This document shows, one piece after another, positions 1 to 7,402 of a stretch of 64,000 bases of DNA; the first letter of the stretch is position 1; every line of letters starts with the position of its first letter. Below the pieces are notes generated by a model. The model saw only the letters and a program-made list of their open reading frames with translations, had not been told where the DNA came from and did no database searches. The stretch spans positions 62,001 through 126,000 of the forward strand of contig NZ_CACSIJ010000001.1 of assembly GCF_902705855.1 (NCBI RefSeq), in the 5' to 3' direction. The position numbers were made by a program, and so were the translations under genes. This DNA is from Zhongshania aliphaticivorans (GTDB lineage: Bacteria > Pseudomonadota > Gammaproteobacteria > Pseudomonadales > Spongiibacteraceae).

Positions 1-2
1 AT

Positions 3-284
3 CATCTTGCTAATGTAAAAATAAAGGACGACGTTAAAACCAATCGACAACCCGCCGTGTCTGCCCATCGACATGTTTCTTCGCTAAAAGAAAAGCTCAG
101 CCGTTATAGAACTGAAATGCTTTGCGCTATTGGCGAATCTGAAGAATACAGCGCGCTTTGCAATGAACACCCTGATCTACGTGAGAGCGCACAAGACTTG
201 TATAACCAGGCTCGTGAACGCAGCGCCACGCTGCTTGGCAAAATGAAAGCGCTTGAAAATATGCTTTCCCAGTATGCAGGGTAG
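3..284 (+). CDS. C-terminal part of an unidentified helical protein (cut by window start)
   Basis: The reading frame is open to the first base of the window, so this is probably the 3' end of a longer gene, although an in-frame GTG at 57 could start a 75-residue protein. The visible 93 residues are rich in Glu, Lys, Arg, Ala and Leu, with no predicted membrane segment, and look like a helical or coiled-coil tail (SSLKEKLSRYRTE, then ARERSATLLGKMKALENML). I recognise no family. The stop is 4 bases before the ATG of the helicase gene, which implies one transcript and a shared role. No good ribosome binding site precedes the GTG, which favours the longer, truncated version. Confidence 0.6.
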   Translation, partial: HLANVKIKDDVKTNRQPAVSAHRHVSSLKEKLSRYRTEMLCAIGESEEYSALCNEHPDLRESAQDLYNQARERSATLLGKMKALENMLSQYAG

Positions 285-288
285 CATC

Positions 289-1713
289 ATGCAACTTAGA
301 CGATGGCAATACGAAGCAGTCGAAGCTGCTCTAACGAAGTATGAAACGGAGCACCCTCACTTTCTCTGCTTAGCGACACCAGGTGCCGGGAAAACATTCA
401 TGGCATCGAGAATCGCCAAAGAATTGATGGATTCAGGGAAAATTGATTTAGTTTTTTGTTTTTCACCCTCAGTCAATGTCGCGACATCATTCCAAGCGTC
501 AATTGAGTCACAATTAAAATGTAAATTGGATGGATTACTTGGGTCAAAGGGTCGATCCCTTACGTATCAGTCAATGCCCAGCCAAGACCTCTCTTTTTGG
601 TCTCTCCTGTCTCAATACAAAACATTGGTTATTTTTGATGAAATACATCACTGCGCTGGCGACAATTTGGACAACGCAAATGTCTGGGGTCAAAAAATCA
701 TCCAACATATTCAAGGGGAGGCAGATTATACGCTCGCTCTATCAGGTACGCCTTGGCGCTCAGATAAAGTCCCCATCGCGCTCTCAAGCTATTGTGTAGG
801 TGGAGTTATACAGTGTGATTATAGCTACGGATTAGAGCGAGCAATTCAAGATGGTGTATGTCGGATACCTAAGATCATCGCCGTAGACAATGACGAGATC
901 ACATTATTATCAGGTGACGAGAGGGAGCGCTATAGTTCATTTGCAGAACTCCTTAAGCAATCTAAATGCACCTACCAGCAACTTTTAGATAGTTCTGACT
1001 TGATTACCTATATGATCAAGATCACTGCAAAGAAAATTAACGAGGTTAGAAAAAGGCAACCTAACTCAGGAGCCTTGGTCGTCGCGGCAACAGTCGATCA
1101 TGCGATTAAAATCGCCGAGATTATAAAGCGTGATACCGGAGATTCGGCCCGTGTAGTGACGTATTTACACGATGGCGCACAAGATACCATTCGAGATTTT
1201 CGAGAAGCGAATGATAAGTGGATCGTTTCTGTAGGCATGATTAGCGAAGGTACCGACATCCCTCGTCTAAAAGTATGCTGCCACCTTACGAGGGTGAAGA
1301 CAGAATTGTATTTCAGGCAAGTTTTAGGACGTATATTGCGGTCAACGGGTGTTGAGAAAGATGAAGGATTTTTATTCATTCCGGCCGAACCAAATTTAGT
1401 AGAATACGCAGAACGAGTTGTTGAAAACATACCCGACGCTAACACCATTGCCATCGAACAGATGACCGGAAGTATCACTACAAGCGATAACTCAATTCAA
1501 GTACTGACGCTACCGGAGATAGAGAACGATCCTAAGCCAATTGTAAACGTCAATTTTTCTACCGAGCTATTTCCAGACGATAAAGGGGTTGATCTTTCAG
1601 CATTAACTACACCGACGCTTGCTGAAACTTACGACACGTCGGTTGGCCTATTTGGACGATTTAAGCAGGAAATAATAAATTTTGCGATACAAGACATCGC
1701 CTTTAATCGTTAA
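289..1713 (+). CDS. DEAD/DEAH-box superfamily 2 helicase
   Basis: A 474-residue NTP-dependent nucleic acid helicase or translocase. Visible motifs: an N-terminal Q-like element (MQLRRWQYEAV), Walker A ATPGAGKT at about 29-36, DEIH box at about 117-120 (VIFDEIHH), SGTPWR at about 152-157, and in the second RecA lobe ISEGTDIPRL and QVLGRILR (motifs V and VI). Little follows the second lobe, so no nuclease, HNH or methylase domain is present. I chose ATG 289 because an upstream in-frame TTG (253) would overlap the preceding gene, and the ATG follows that gene by 4 bases. Helicases of this stand-alone type are common in conjugative elements, phages and defence islands; the substrate cannot be told here. 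It could be one subunit of a larger system whose other genes lie left of the window. Confidence 0.85.
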   Translation: MQLRRWQYEAVEAALTKYETEHPHFLCLATPGAGKTFMASRIAKELMDSGKIDLVFCFSPSVNVATSFQASIESQLKCKLDGLLGSKGRSLTYQSMPSQDLSFWSLLSQYKTLVIFDEIHHCAGDNLDNANVWGQKIIQHIQGEADYTLALSGTPWRSDKVPIALSSYCVGGVIQCDYSYGLERAIQDGVCRIPKIIAVDNDEITLLSGDERERYSSFAELLKQSKCTYQQLLDSSDLITYMIKITAKKINEVRKRQPNSGALVVAATVDHAIKIAEIIKRDTGDSARVVTYLHDGAQDTIRDFREANDKWIVSVGMISEGTDIPRLKVCCHLTRVKTELYFRQVLGRILRSTGVEKDEGFLFIPAEPNLVEYAERVVENIPDANTIAIEQMTGSITTSDNSIQVLTLPEIENDPKPIVNVNFSTELFPDDKGVDLSALTTPTLAETYDTSVGLFGRFKQEIINFAIQDIAFNR

Positions 1714-1868
1714 GAAAGTGGGCACCAATACGGCGCCACCGAACACGAACTTAAAGCGGTCGCTTAAGCCTCAGAATTGAATCCTTATCGGTGATACGCA
1801 ATCTTAGTTTAGAAGAGCCTTCCGGGTATGTCGATGTACGCTCTATTAACGTGACGCATTATGGAAGT

Positions 1869-1946
1869 ATGAAAGTCTTGGTACTGAGCAATTTACATCT
1901 AGAATTTGGTCCGCTAACTATCGGCGCGCACAGCGCAGATGTGTAA
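1869..1946 (+). pseudogene. Remnant of the N-terminus of a calcineurin-like metallophosphoesterase
   Basis: A 25-codon open frame reads MKVLVLSNLHLEFGPLTI and then stops at TAA. This closely matches the usual start of calcineurin-like phosphoesterases (M-K-x-x-x-L-S-D-L-H-L-E-F). The metal-ligand Asp of the D-x-H motif is replaced by Asn, and the reading frame is lost after about 18 recognisable residues. I see no continuation of the family in any frame before the dUTPase gene. I read it as a deletion remnant rather than a small functional gene; chance similarity of a 15-residue match is possible but unlikely. Confidence 0.5.
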
Positions 1947-2019
1947 AGAAAATATGGCCAGTTTGGCCAAACTGGCTCACTATCTTTACACCCTCCTCTA
2001 TAGTAAAGATTTACACATC
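1938..2019. repeat. Nested dyad: perfect 20-bp palindrome inside GTGTAAAGA/TCTTTACAC arms
   Basis: Positions 1957-1976 (GCCAGTTTGGCCAAACTGGC) are a perfect palindrome. It is flanked almost symmetrically by GTGTAAAGA (1941-1949) and its reverse complement TCTTTACAC (1983-1991), 7 and 6 bases away. A further copy of the right arm, TTTACACATC (2010-2019), is the exact complement of GATGTGTAAA at 1938-1947. The right copy ends just before the dUTPase stop codon. No T-run follows, so it is not a simple terminator. It could be a recombination or integration site, an operator, or an island edge. Confidence 0.7.
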
Positions 2020-2021
2020 AC

Positions 2022-2561
2022 TTATGCAGCCAAGAAACCATGATAAAATAGACCTTTCACTCGCCCACCCTGCTCTCCTTTTGACAAGAATTCTAGGCAT
2101 ACCACGTTTTTACCGACATACTGCTTATAAAGATCGTCAAAGCCAAGCTCTGCAGCCGTCATCAGATCCCAAAACAAAGGCACGGAAAATCCTTTCGTTC
2201 GCAGGCAATGTTCAGCTAACGCCTCTGTCGCCTCCAAAACCCCCAAACCTGTCGGAGAGTGCACCGCTAGGGCCTCAATAATTTCATCCGCCAGCGCATC
2301 AATAGCAACACCGTCGCGAAACAGCGCACTCATACCAAAGTGCCAAATATCGACCACTTCGAGCTGGACTTGCCCCAAATCAGCTTGCTGCTTTTTCCAC
2401 CATTTATAGCCGTAGTGATCCATGAGCTCACCACATTCGATCCAAGCTGCGCGATACCACGCATTCCCTTGGCTCATCCAATCGCTATTTACCTTGCTGT
2501 TCATGCGGTTCTGCAAATCCAGCATAGTAATAAAAGCCGGACGACGCGTTGAATCAGACAC
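2022..2561 (-). CDS. Dimeric (all-alpha) dUTP diphosphatase
   Basis: Hydrolyses dUTP to dUMP and pyrophosphate, keeping uracil out of DNA and supplying dUMP for thymidylate synthesis; cytoplasmic. The 179-residue sequence has the signature of the all-alpha NTP pyrophosphatase fold: a long N-terminal helix (MLDLQNRMNSKVNSDW), the ECGELMDHYGYKWWKKQ helix with its acidic metal ligands, and QVQLEVVDIWHFG supplying the second acidic pair (E-x-x-D). This is the dimeric dUTPase_2 type, unrelated to trimeric Dut. The start is a GTG at 2561; a later ATG (2525) would drop part of the first helix region and has no ribosome binding site. It is a single gene separated by about 100 bases from its upstream neighbour. 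Confidence 0.85.
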   Translation of the reverse strand: MSDSTRRPAFITMLDLQNRMNSKVNSDWMSQGNAWYRAAWIECGELMDHYGYKWWKKQQADLGQVQLEVVDIWHFGMSALFRDGVAIDALADEIIEALAVHSPTGLGVLEATEALAEHCLRTKGFSVPLFWDLMTAAELGFDDLYKQYVGKNVVCLEFLSKGEQGGRVKGLFYHGFLAA

Positions 2562-2668
2562 TATTTAACCCACCCATCTAAAATCTGAGTGCACATGATA
2601 AACAAGGAGGAGGTATTAAGCAGCGACTATTTACCGCTTTATATATTTGAAGGGAATTCTAGCAAAAG

Positions 2669-2902
2669 CTATTGCTGAGACAGGTTCTCACCCAATTCGA
2701 TGAAGTAGTGCAATAAATCTGCACTGACAATTTCGCGGCAATCTTCCCCTAGACGATCACCGATACTATCCGGAATCTGCGCTAGGAAATTTGCACCGTA
2801 ACTCACTCGACGACTATCTAAACAAAGACTGATTGTCGACTGCGGGCCGTGAACAGAATAATGCTTCGACTCTAAAGGCCTGCTTTTTTGCATATAGCCC
2901 AT
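2669..2902 (-). CDS. Small orphan protein, coupled to the upstream gene
   Basis: A 77-residue unrecognised protein starting MGYMQKSRPLESKHYS. Its ATG shares its first base with the TGA of the upstream gene (a TGATG junction), the classic arrangement for translational coupling. A GTG 12 bases earlier is a less natural start. There is no signal peptide or membrane segment; the C-terminal half is acidic and probably helical (DSIGDRLGEDCREIVSADLL). An alternative is that this and the preceding frame are one protein of about 190 residues split by a frameshift. I cannot name a family. Confidence 0.45.
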   Translation of the reverse strand: MGYMQKSRPLESKHYSVHGPQSTISLCLDSRRVSYGANFLAQIPDSIGDRLGEDCREIVSADLLHYFIELGENLSQQ

Positions 2903-3249
2903 CAAGCACACCACTGCTGTTCGGTGGCGTAAACCAGTGAAAGCTTACGCCCATGGGCAAAATCAATAATCTGCAAAGGCTTGCCCGCTAACAAATGACC
3001 CACCGTATTGGAGGGAATTGCGGGTAAACATACAATATTATTAGGTGAGTCCGTGTTCGGAAATAACAGAACGAGATCAACTATATCTGAAGTGCCATCT
3101 ACACCATGGCCCCTCGAACATAAGCGTATATCAACACTTTGCAGCTGCTCAGGCAAGACACTATCAACTGCAAGATGCTTCACAGTGTCTTTATTGTCAA
3201 AACCTAGTAAATAGCTAGCAAGTAGCATCGCGACTCTCATTTCTATCAT
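2902..3249 (-). CDS. Orphan protein of unknown function
   Basis: A 115-residue frame beginning MIEMRVAMLLASYLLGFDN. No domain is recognisable. The N-terminal stretch is mildly hydrophobic but is too short and interrupted to be a clear membrane anchor. The remainder alternates hydrophobic and charged residues, as in a soluble alpha/beta protein. The stop overlaps the start of the next gene by one base, so both are presumably made from one message. It sits downstream of queF on the same strand, 85 bases away, and could be transcribed with it. Length and coupling support a real gene, but no homology evidence is available here. Confidence 0.45.
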   Translation of the reverse strand: MIEMRVAMLLASYLLGFDNKDTVKHLAVDSVLPEQLQSVDIRLCSRGHGVDGTSDIVDLVLLFPNTDSPNNIVCLPAIPSNTVGHLLAGKPLQIIDFAHGRKLSLVYATEQQWCA

Positions 3250-3334
3250 TGAATGAAAGCCATTATGCGCTTAAGTGGGCATCAAACTATCCGGTAATTT
3301 ACCTATCAATTCCAAAGACTCACTCCCCTACCAA

Positions 3335-4171
3335 CTATTGGCGAACACCACGGCTGTTGATGGGAATGAGTGTATTATCGCTACTTCGCCAAGGATTAAT
3401 ATCCAAGCCGCCCCGACGGGTGTAGCGCGCATAAATGCTTAAGGATTCCGGCTGACAACACCTACTGATATCACTAAATATTCGCTCAACACAGTGCTCA
3501 TGAAACTCATCATGCTCACGAAACGATACTATATAGGCCAATAAATTCTCATGATTAATCCTGGCGCCAGTATAGCGAATCTCTACGCTAGCCCAATCTG
3601 GCTGCGAAGTCACCGGGCAACGAGATCGCAATAAGTTGCTGTATAGATGCTCACTACATACGACGTCACCATCCAGCGTAAGTAGCTCAGAATTTGGCGT
3701 ATAGGATGTCGGGGTAATATCAAGCCCATCCAAACATTCACCTATAGGCTCCGATATTGCGTAAGTATCTGCCCAACAATTTGCAGTATAAAGCGTCAAC
3801 TCAACACCCGCGCCACTCACCGAGCTCAAATCACGTTCAAGCGTTCGCCTTAAGAACGCTAGATCTGTAATCCGCGTTTGATTAAAGGAGTTTAAATACA
3901 ACTTAAAAGACTTAGATTCGATAATATTTGGACTATCAGCAGCAAACCGAAACTCGGCACACGCAACCACCGGTTTCCCTGATTCATTCAGCCACGACAA
4001 CTCATAAGCATTCCAAATATCTACACCGGCAAACGGTAGCTGTTTCGCTGTATCAATCCCTAACTCCTGCCGACCCTGTTGTCTTGGAATCGCATGCAAA
4101 CAGGAAGGGTCATACTGATCGGGATAAGTAACTTTTTCGCCTAAGGGGCCGTGGCCTTGATGATCAACCAT
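3335..4171 (-). CDS. queF: NADPH-dependent 7-cyano-7-deazaguanine reductase
   Basis: Reduces preQ0 to preQ1 with two NADPH, a step of queuosine tRNA modification; cytoplasmic. The 278 residues match the long two-domain gammaproteobacterial form (about 280). The N-terminal half carries the ESKSFKLYLNSFNQ motif (about 85-98) that includes substrate-binding Glu and the NADPH-binding region of this tunnelling-fold family. The catalytic Cys is expected in LRSRCPVTSQPDWAS (Cys about 185). The start is an ATG in MVDHQGHGPLGEKVTYP, a typical N-terminus of the family. It follows the ABC exporter permease by 15 bases, so it is likely the third gene of that transcript, although the functions appear unrelated. 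Confidence 0.95.
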   Translation of the reverse strand: MVDHQGHGPLGEKVTYPDQYDPSCLHAIPRQQGRQELGIDTAKQLPFAGVDIWNAYELSWLNESGKPVVACAEFRFAADSPNIIESKSFKLYLNSFNQTRITDLAFLRRTLERDLSSVSGAGVELTLYTANCWADTYAISEPIGECLDGLDITPTSYTPNSELLTLDGDVVCSEHLYSNLLRSRCPVTSQPDWASVEIRYTGARINHENLLAYIVSFREHDEFHEHCVERIFSDISRCCQPESLSIYARYTRRGGLDINPWRSSDNTLIPINSRGVRQ

Positions 4172-4186
4172 AATGATTCTCGCGCC

Positions 4187-4960
4187 TCATTGACGAAGGC
4201 GCGTACCGCTAGACAGCAAATACATACAGTATGCATAGGCCGCAATAGTGAACCCGCCAACCATTAGAAACGCCGTCGTTACGTTTACATCAGACACACC
4301 CAGTACGCCATAGCGAAAGGCATTGACGATATAAAGCATAGGATTTAAACGTGACACGCCAGCCCAAAAATCTGGCAATAAATCTATCGAGTAAAATACG
4401 CCGCCGAGATAGGTTAAAGGCGTTAAAACAAACACCGGTACAATCGATACATCGTCAAAATTATTCGCAAAGACGGCGTTAATAAAGCCCGCTAGTGAAA
4501 ACATAATTGAAGTCATTAACACAATCGCAATGGTAACGCCGACATGCTGAATATGGAGACTGGTAAAAAACAGCGACAACAAAGTAACAATTAAACCGAC
4601 GAGCAAGCCCCGCGCAACTCCGCCGATAACAAAGCCCCACAAAACCGTATTGTTCGACATCGGCGACACTAATATCTCTTCAACAAAACGCTGAAACTTG
4701 GCGCCGAAGAATGACGACACCACATTAGAATAAGCGTTTGTAATGACCGACATCATAATCAAACCCGGCACAACAAACTCCATATAAGTGAAGCCACCCA
4801 TCTGGCCAATACGTGACCCAATCAACGCGCCGAATATCACAAAATACAGTGACATGGTGATTGCGGGAGGCAGTAAGGTTTGCATCCAAATCCGCAAAAA
4901 CCGGCGGATCTCTTTGCGGACAATGGTGTAAAAGGCCACCCACTGTTCAGCTAATGTCAT
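4187..4960 (-). CDS. ABC-2 type transporter permease (YadH-like)
   Basis: Membrane half of an ABC exporter. The protein of about 257 residues has six hydrophobic segments, starting with a re-entrant-type N-terminal helix (RFLRIWMQTLLPPAITMSLYFVIFG) and including the ABC-2 family stretch PLTYLGGVFYSIDLLPDFW before the final helices. Length and pattern fit YadH. I chose ATG 4960 over ATG 4972 because GGAG lies 6 bases before it, while the first ATG lacks a ribosome binding site. The ATPase partner is directly upstream with a 61-base gap. The cargo is unknown; members of this family are proposed to export lipids or polymers, but nothing here decides it. Confidence 0.85.
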   Translation of the reverse strand: MTLAEQWVAFYTIVRKEIRRFLRIWMQTLLPPAITMSLYFVIFGALIGSRIGQMGGFTYMEFVVPGLIMMSVITNAYSNVVSSFFGAKFQRFVEEILVSPMSNNTVLWGFVIGGVARGLLVGLIVTLLSLFFTSLHIQHVGVTIAIVLMTSIMFSLAGFINAVFANNFDDVSIVPVFVLTPLTYLGGVFYSIDLLPDFWAGVSRLNPMLYIVNAFRYGVLGVSDVNVTTAFLMVGGFTIAAYAYCMYLLSSGTRLRQ

Positions 4961-5021
4961 TCGAAACTCCATCTATTCAGCGCCAGTTATCGTCGGCGGA
5001 ATCAAAACCACAACGCCAGAT

Positions 5022-5936
5022 TTACTTTGCGTTCAGCAAACCCACAAACAGCTCTTCCAAGCGATTCGCTTTATTACGCATACTACTAATCACTAAGCCT
5101 TGCTTGTTTAATGCAGCGAAAACCTCGTTCAGCGAACTGCCTTTTTTAAGCACTAGCTCAAACATATGCTCGTCGATATAACGCGTATCAAAACCTTCCA
5201 CCACCAAATCCGGAGTGATCACCTCTGGGGTATCTAAAATAAACACCTCTTTTTGAAGCTGTCGCAGCAAAGCCTTCATGCTAGTGTTTTCTACGATATT
5301 ACCGCCATCTATAATAGCGATATGGCGGCATAAGCTCTCCGCCTCTTCTAGATAATGGGTAGTTAGAATAATGGTAGTTCCGCTTCGATTAATCTCTGTC
5401 AGGAACTCCCACATAGATCGCCGCAATTCAATATCGACGCCCGCCGTTGGCTCATCCAGAATCAAGAGCCGGGGTTCGTGAATAAGGGCACGAGCAATCA
5501 TCAAGCGTCGTTTCATACCACCGGACAACATCCGCGAGGCTACATCGCGCTTATCCCAAAGCCCCAACTTTTTAAGATATTTTTCGGCCCGCTCGCCGGC
5601 GACTGCCCTATTCAAGCCGTAATAACCAGCTTGATTCACAACGATATCCCAAACAGTCTCAAAATTAGAGAAGTTGAATTCTTGAGGAACAACGCCAATT
5701 TCACGCTTTGCTGCGGCTAAATCTGTTTGGATGGAATGACCAAACACATGAACATCACCCGCAGTCTTTTTAACCAATGACGAAACAATACCGATAGTCG
5801 TCGACTTACCCGCACCATTTGGTCCGAGCAGGGCAAAAAAATCACCCTCAGTTACCTCAAGATCAATGCCTTTTAAAGCCTCAAAGCCATTATCGTAGAC
5901 TTTACGCAATCCTTTAATCTGCAGGGCAATTGCCAT
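5022..5936 (-). CDS. ABC transporter ATP-binding protein (YadG-like)
   Basis: The 304-residue ATPase that powers the permease encoded just downstream. Walker A is LLGPNGAGKST (about 36-46), the signature is LSGGMKRRL (about 138-146), Walker B is RLLILDEPTAG (about 155-165), and the switch His follows in TTHYLEEAE. A C-terminal extension of about 80 residues (RQLQKEVFILDTPE onward) is typical of ABC-2-partner ATPases such as YadG. The first gene of a likely ABC ATPase-permease-queF transcript; the 254-base upstream gap to the divergent PA2817-like gene should hold its promoter. Confidence 0.88.
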   Translation of the reverse strand: MAIALQIKGLRKVYDNGFEALKGIDLEVTEGDFFALLGPNGAGKSTTIGIVSSLVKKTAGDVHVFGHSIQTDLAAAKREIGVVPQEFNFSNFETVWDIVVNQAGYYGLNRAVAGERAEKYLKKLGLWDKRDVASRMLSGGMKRRLMIARALIHEPRLLILDEPTAGVDIELRRSMWEFLTEINRSGTTIILTTHYLEEAESLCRHIAIIDGGNIVENTSMKALLRQLQKEVFILDTPEVITPDLVVEGFDTRYIDEHMFELVLKKGSSLNEVFAALNKQGLVISSMRNKANRLEELFVGLLNAK

Positions 5937-6190
5937 AGTATCTGCCTAAATTTTAGCTGCTTAAGTGTATGAAACCAATTTGGTCGCTTAACCCACATAG
6001 ATTTATGAGGCTAACCTAACAATCACGGTGAAGCGCCGCCCACAAACGTAAACAAGGCTCGTCCGTGTAGAATATAATTAACTGAATTTGCTAATCGACT
6101 GACGAGAACAACTGCTGTTAGCCGCTCATTTTGCCACGCCCACGCAGTGGAATACACTAAAGTCTTAAATCTACAAGAAATGGAGTTACA

Positions 6191-6583
6191 GTGACGACAC
6201 GCCTAGAATACTACCGCCACCTAAATGACGCACTCAGCGAGCTATGTACGAAGGTAGTTACCCAGCACCCGAATCACAGCGAAGAAAGTAACAATGAATT
6301 GCTTGAGTTATTCGCCCAGCTAGACGATTGCTTCGTCAGTAATGACGATTACGCACTCTTTGGACAGCAGATCATTAATCGTATAGTCAGCCACTACCCT
6401 GACATCACTCCGCAGGTACACCGCGACTTACTGTGGTTTTTTGGTGGAGATTGTCTACACTTTTTAGGAGACGAAGAAATACAAAAGTACCAAGAGTTAG
6501 AGGAGCGCTACTACGAATTAAATAAGGCGGACGAAAACGTCAGTTACCGCAATCTACGCGCACAAGTCTTTAATATGCATTGA
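6191..6583 (+). CDS. Small conserved acidic protein, PA2817-like
   Basis: A 130-residue soluble protein with high Asp/Glu and Tyr content (LLELFAQLDDCFVSNDDYALFGQQIINRIVSHYPDI; then DLLWFFGGDCLHFLGDEEIQKYQELEERYYEL). From memory it resembles the conserved protein called PA2817 in Pseudomonas, which also lies near tRNA genes and an ABC exporter; this was not checked by search. The start is GTG 6191 with GGAG 5 bases upstream; the only nearby ATG (6180) runs into a stop after three codons. Function unknown. A strong bidirectional hairpin terminator follows. Confidence 0.75.
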   Translation: MTTRLEYYRHLNDALSELCTKVVTQHPNHSEESNNELLELFAQLDDCFVSNDDYALFGQQIINRIVSHYPDITPQVHRDLLWFFGGDCLHFLGDEEIQKYQELEERYYELNKADENVSYRNLRAQVFNMH

Positions 6584-6640
6584 GCGACCTTGTGTCGCTT
6601 AAAACATAATGAACACCAACGATTAAATTACCGGCGAAAA

Positions 6641-6667
6641 AAAAGCGAAGCAGACGCTTCGCTTTTT
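6641..6667. terminator. Bidirectional rho-independent terminator
   Basis: GCGAAGC (6645-6651), loop AGAC, GCTTCGC (6656-6662), with A-runs to the left and a T-run to the right. It ends the PA2817-like gene on the plus strand and the tRNA-Gly transcript on the minus strand, which lies 7 bases away. Confidence 0.85.
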
Positions 6668-6673
6668 AGAATT

Positions 6674-6749
6674 TGGAGCGGGAAAGGAGGCTCGAACTCC
6701 CGACCTCAACCTTGGCAAGGTTGCGCTCTACCAACTGAGCTATTCCCGC
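6674..6749 (-). tRNA. tRNA-Gly (GCC)
   Basis: A 76-nt tRNA on the minus strand, starting GCGGGAATAGCTCAGTTGG and ending with an encoded CCA. The anticodon loop CTTGCCAAG gives anticodon GCC. The acceptor stem GCGGGAA pairs with TTCCCGC, the D-loop has AGTTGGTAGAGC and the T-loop has GTTCGAGCC. It is the last of three tRNA genes on this strand. Confidence 0.97.
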
Positions 6750-6919
6750 AAATTCCGAAATTTTGTTAATCACAAAATATCCGCACAGCCTTGATAAAAA
6801 ACACTTTTCTGCTTCCACCTTCAAGACGGGGCGCATGATAAAAAGTTTTCTTCAAACTGTCAACACCGCCGTGGCAGGCAATTTATCTGACAGCATTCTA
6901 CGCGCTGTAGCGTAGAAAT

Positions 6920-6995
6920 TGGCGTCCCCTAGGGGACTCGAACCCCTGTTACTGCCGTGAAAGGGCAGTGTCCTAGGCCACTAGACGAAGGGGAC
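6920..6995 (-). tRNA. tRNA-Glu (TTC), copy 1
   Basis: A 76-nt tRNA on the minus strand beginning GTCCCCTTCGTCTAGTGGCC, with anticodon TTC in CCTTTCACG and encoded CCA. It is identical in sequence to the copy at 7171-7246. The sequence matches the well-known bacterial tRNA-Glu nearly base for base. No terminator separates it from tRNA-Gly, so the two may be cotranscribed. Confidence 0.97.
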
Positions 6996-7109
6996 GCCGC
7001 GAGCCTTTCAGGGCAATATTGCTGTCCCTGAAAGAGGGCGCAATTCTAGTGTGACTCCCCCACCCCGTCAAGGCCAATTTAACACTAAATCAAGGATAAA
7101 TAACAAAAA

Positions 7110-7137
7110 AAAAGAGAAGCATCTCTGCTTCTCTTTT
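7110..7137 (-). terminator. Rho-independent terminator of tRNA-Glu copy 2
   Basis: Stem AAAAGAGAAGCA (7110-7121) and TGCTTCTCTTTT (7126-7137), loop TCTC, with a continued A-run on the plus strand that becomes a U-run in the minus-strand transcript. It separates the two tRNA-Glu genes, which suggests that copy 1 and tRNA-Gly have their own promoter. Confidence 0.8.
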
Positions 7138-7170
7138 AACGCTGCCGATATCATCACCAGCGCGAAATAA

Positions 7171-7246
7171 TGGCGTCCCCTAGGGGACTCGAACCCCTGT
7201 TACTGCCGTGAAAGGGCAGTGTCCTAGGCCACTAGACGAAGGGGAC
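7171..7246 (-). tRNA. tRNA-Glu (TTC), copy 2
   Basis: A 76-nt gene identical to the copy at 6920-6995 (anticodon TTC, encoded CCA). The flanks differ after a few bases, so the duplication is confined to the tRNA itself. It is followed on its own strand by a strong terminator. Confidence 0.97.
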
Positions 7247-7402
7247 GCCGCAAACCTTCCAGACTCCGAGTCACTTGACGTCTGAAAGTGGCGCGAATTC
7301 TAGAAACCTTAGCGCCCGCCGTCAAGTCGCTTTTTACAATTTGCGCTAAAAAAACAAAAAAACCTCAGAAATCGACTACTTAGCAATCAAATTGGCCACA
7401 TT

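Larger units (their letters stand above)
1714..2021. other. 308-bp gap without an intact gene
   Basis: Between the helicase stop and the end of the dUTPase gene I see only the phosphoesterase remnant (1869-1946) and the nested dyad (1938-2019). The first 155 bases hold short frames with many stops and no recognisable gene. The gap separates accessory sequence on the left from core genes on the right. Confidence 0.6.

Noticed and set aside
253-288. Upstream TTG start for the helicase
   Set aside because: It would overlap the preceding gene; the ATG at 289 gives the family-typical N-terminus right after that gene's stop.
1831-1850. Near repeat CGATGTACGCT-NN-ATTAAC also at about 52035-52053
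   Set aside because: 18 of 20 bases agree, but a few such pairs are expected by chance in 64 kb and the flanks do not align.
4861-5181. 106-residue plus-strand frame across the ABC exporter genes
   Set aside because: It lies across the ATPase and permease genes in antisense and has no family features; a shadow frame.
6920-7246. Long exact repeat as a CRISPR-like or transposon repeat
   Set aside because: The repeat is simply two identical tRNA-Glu genes.
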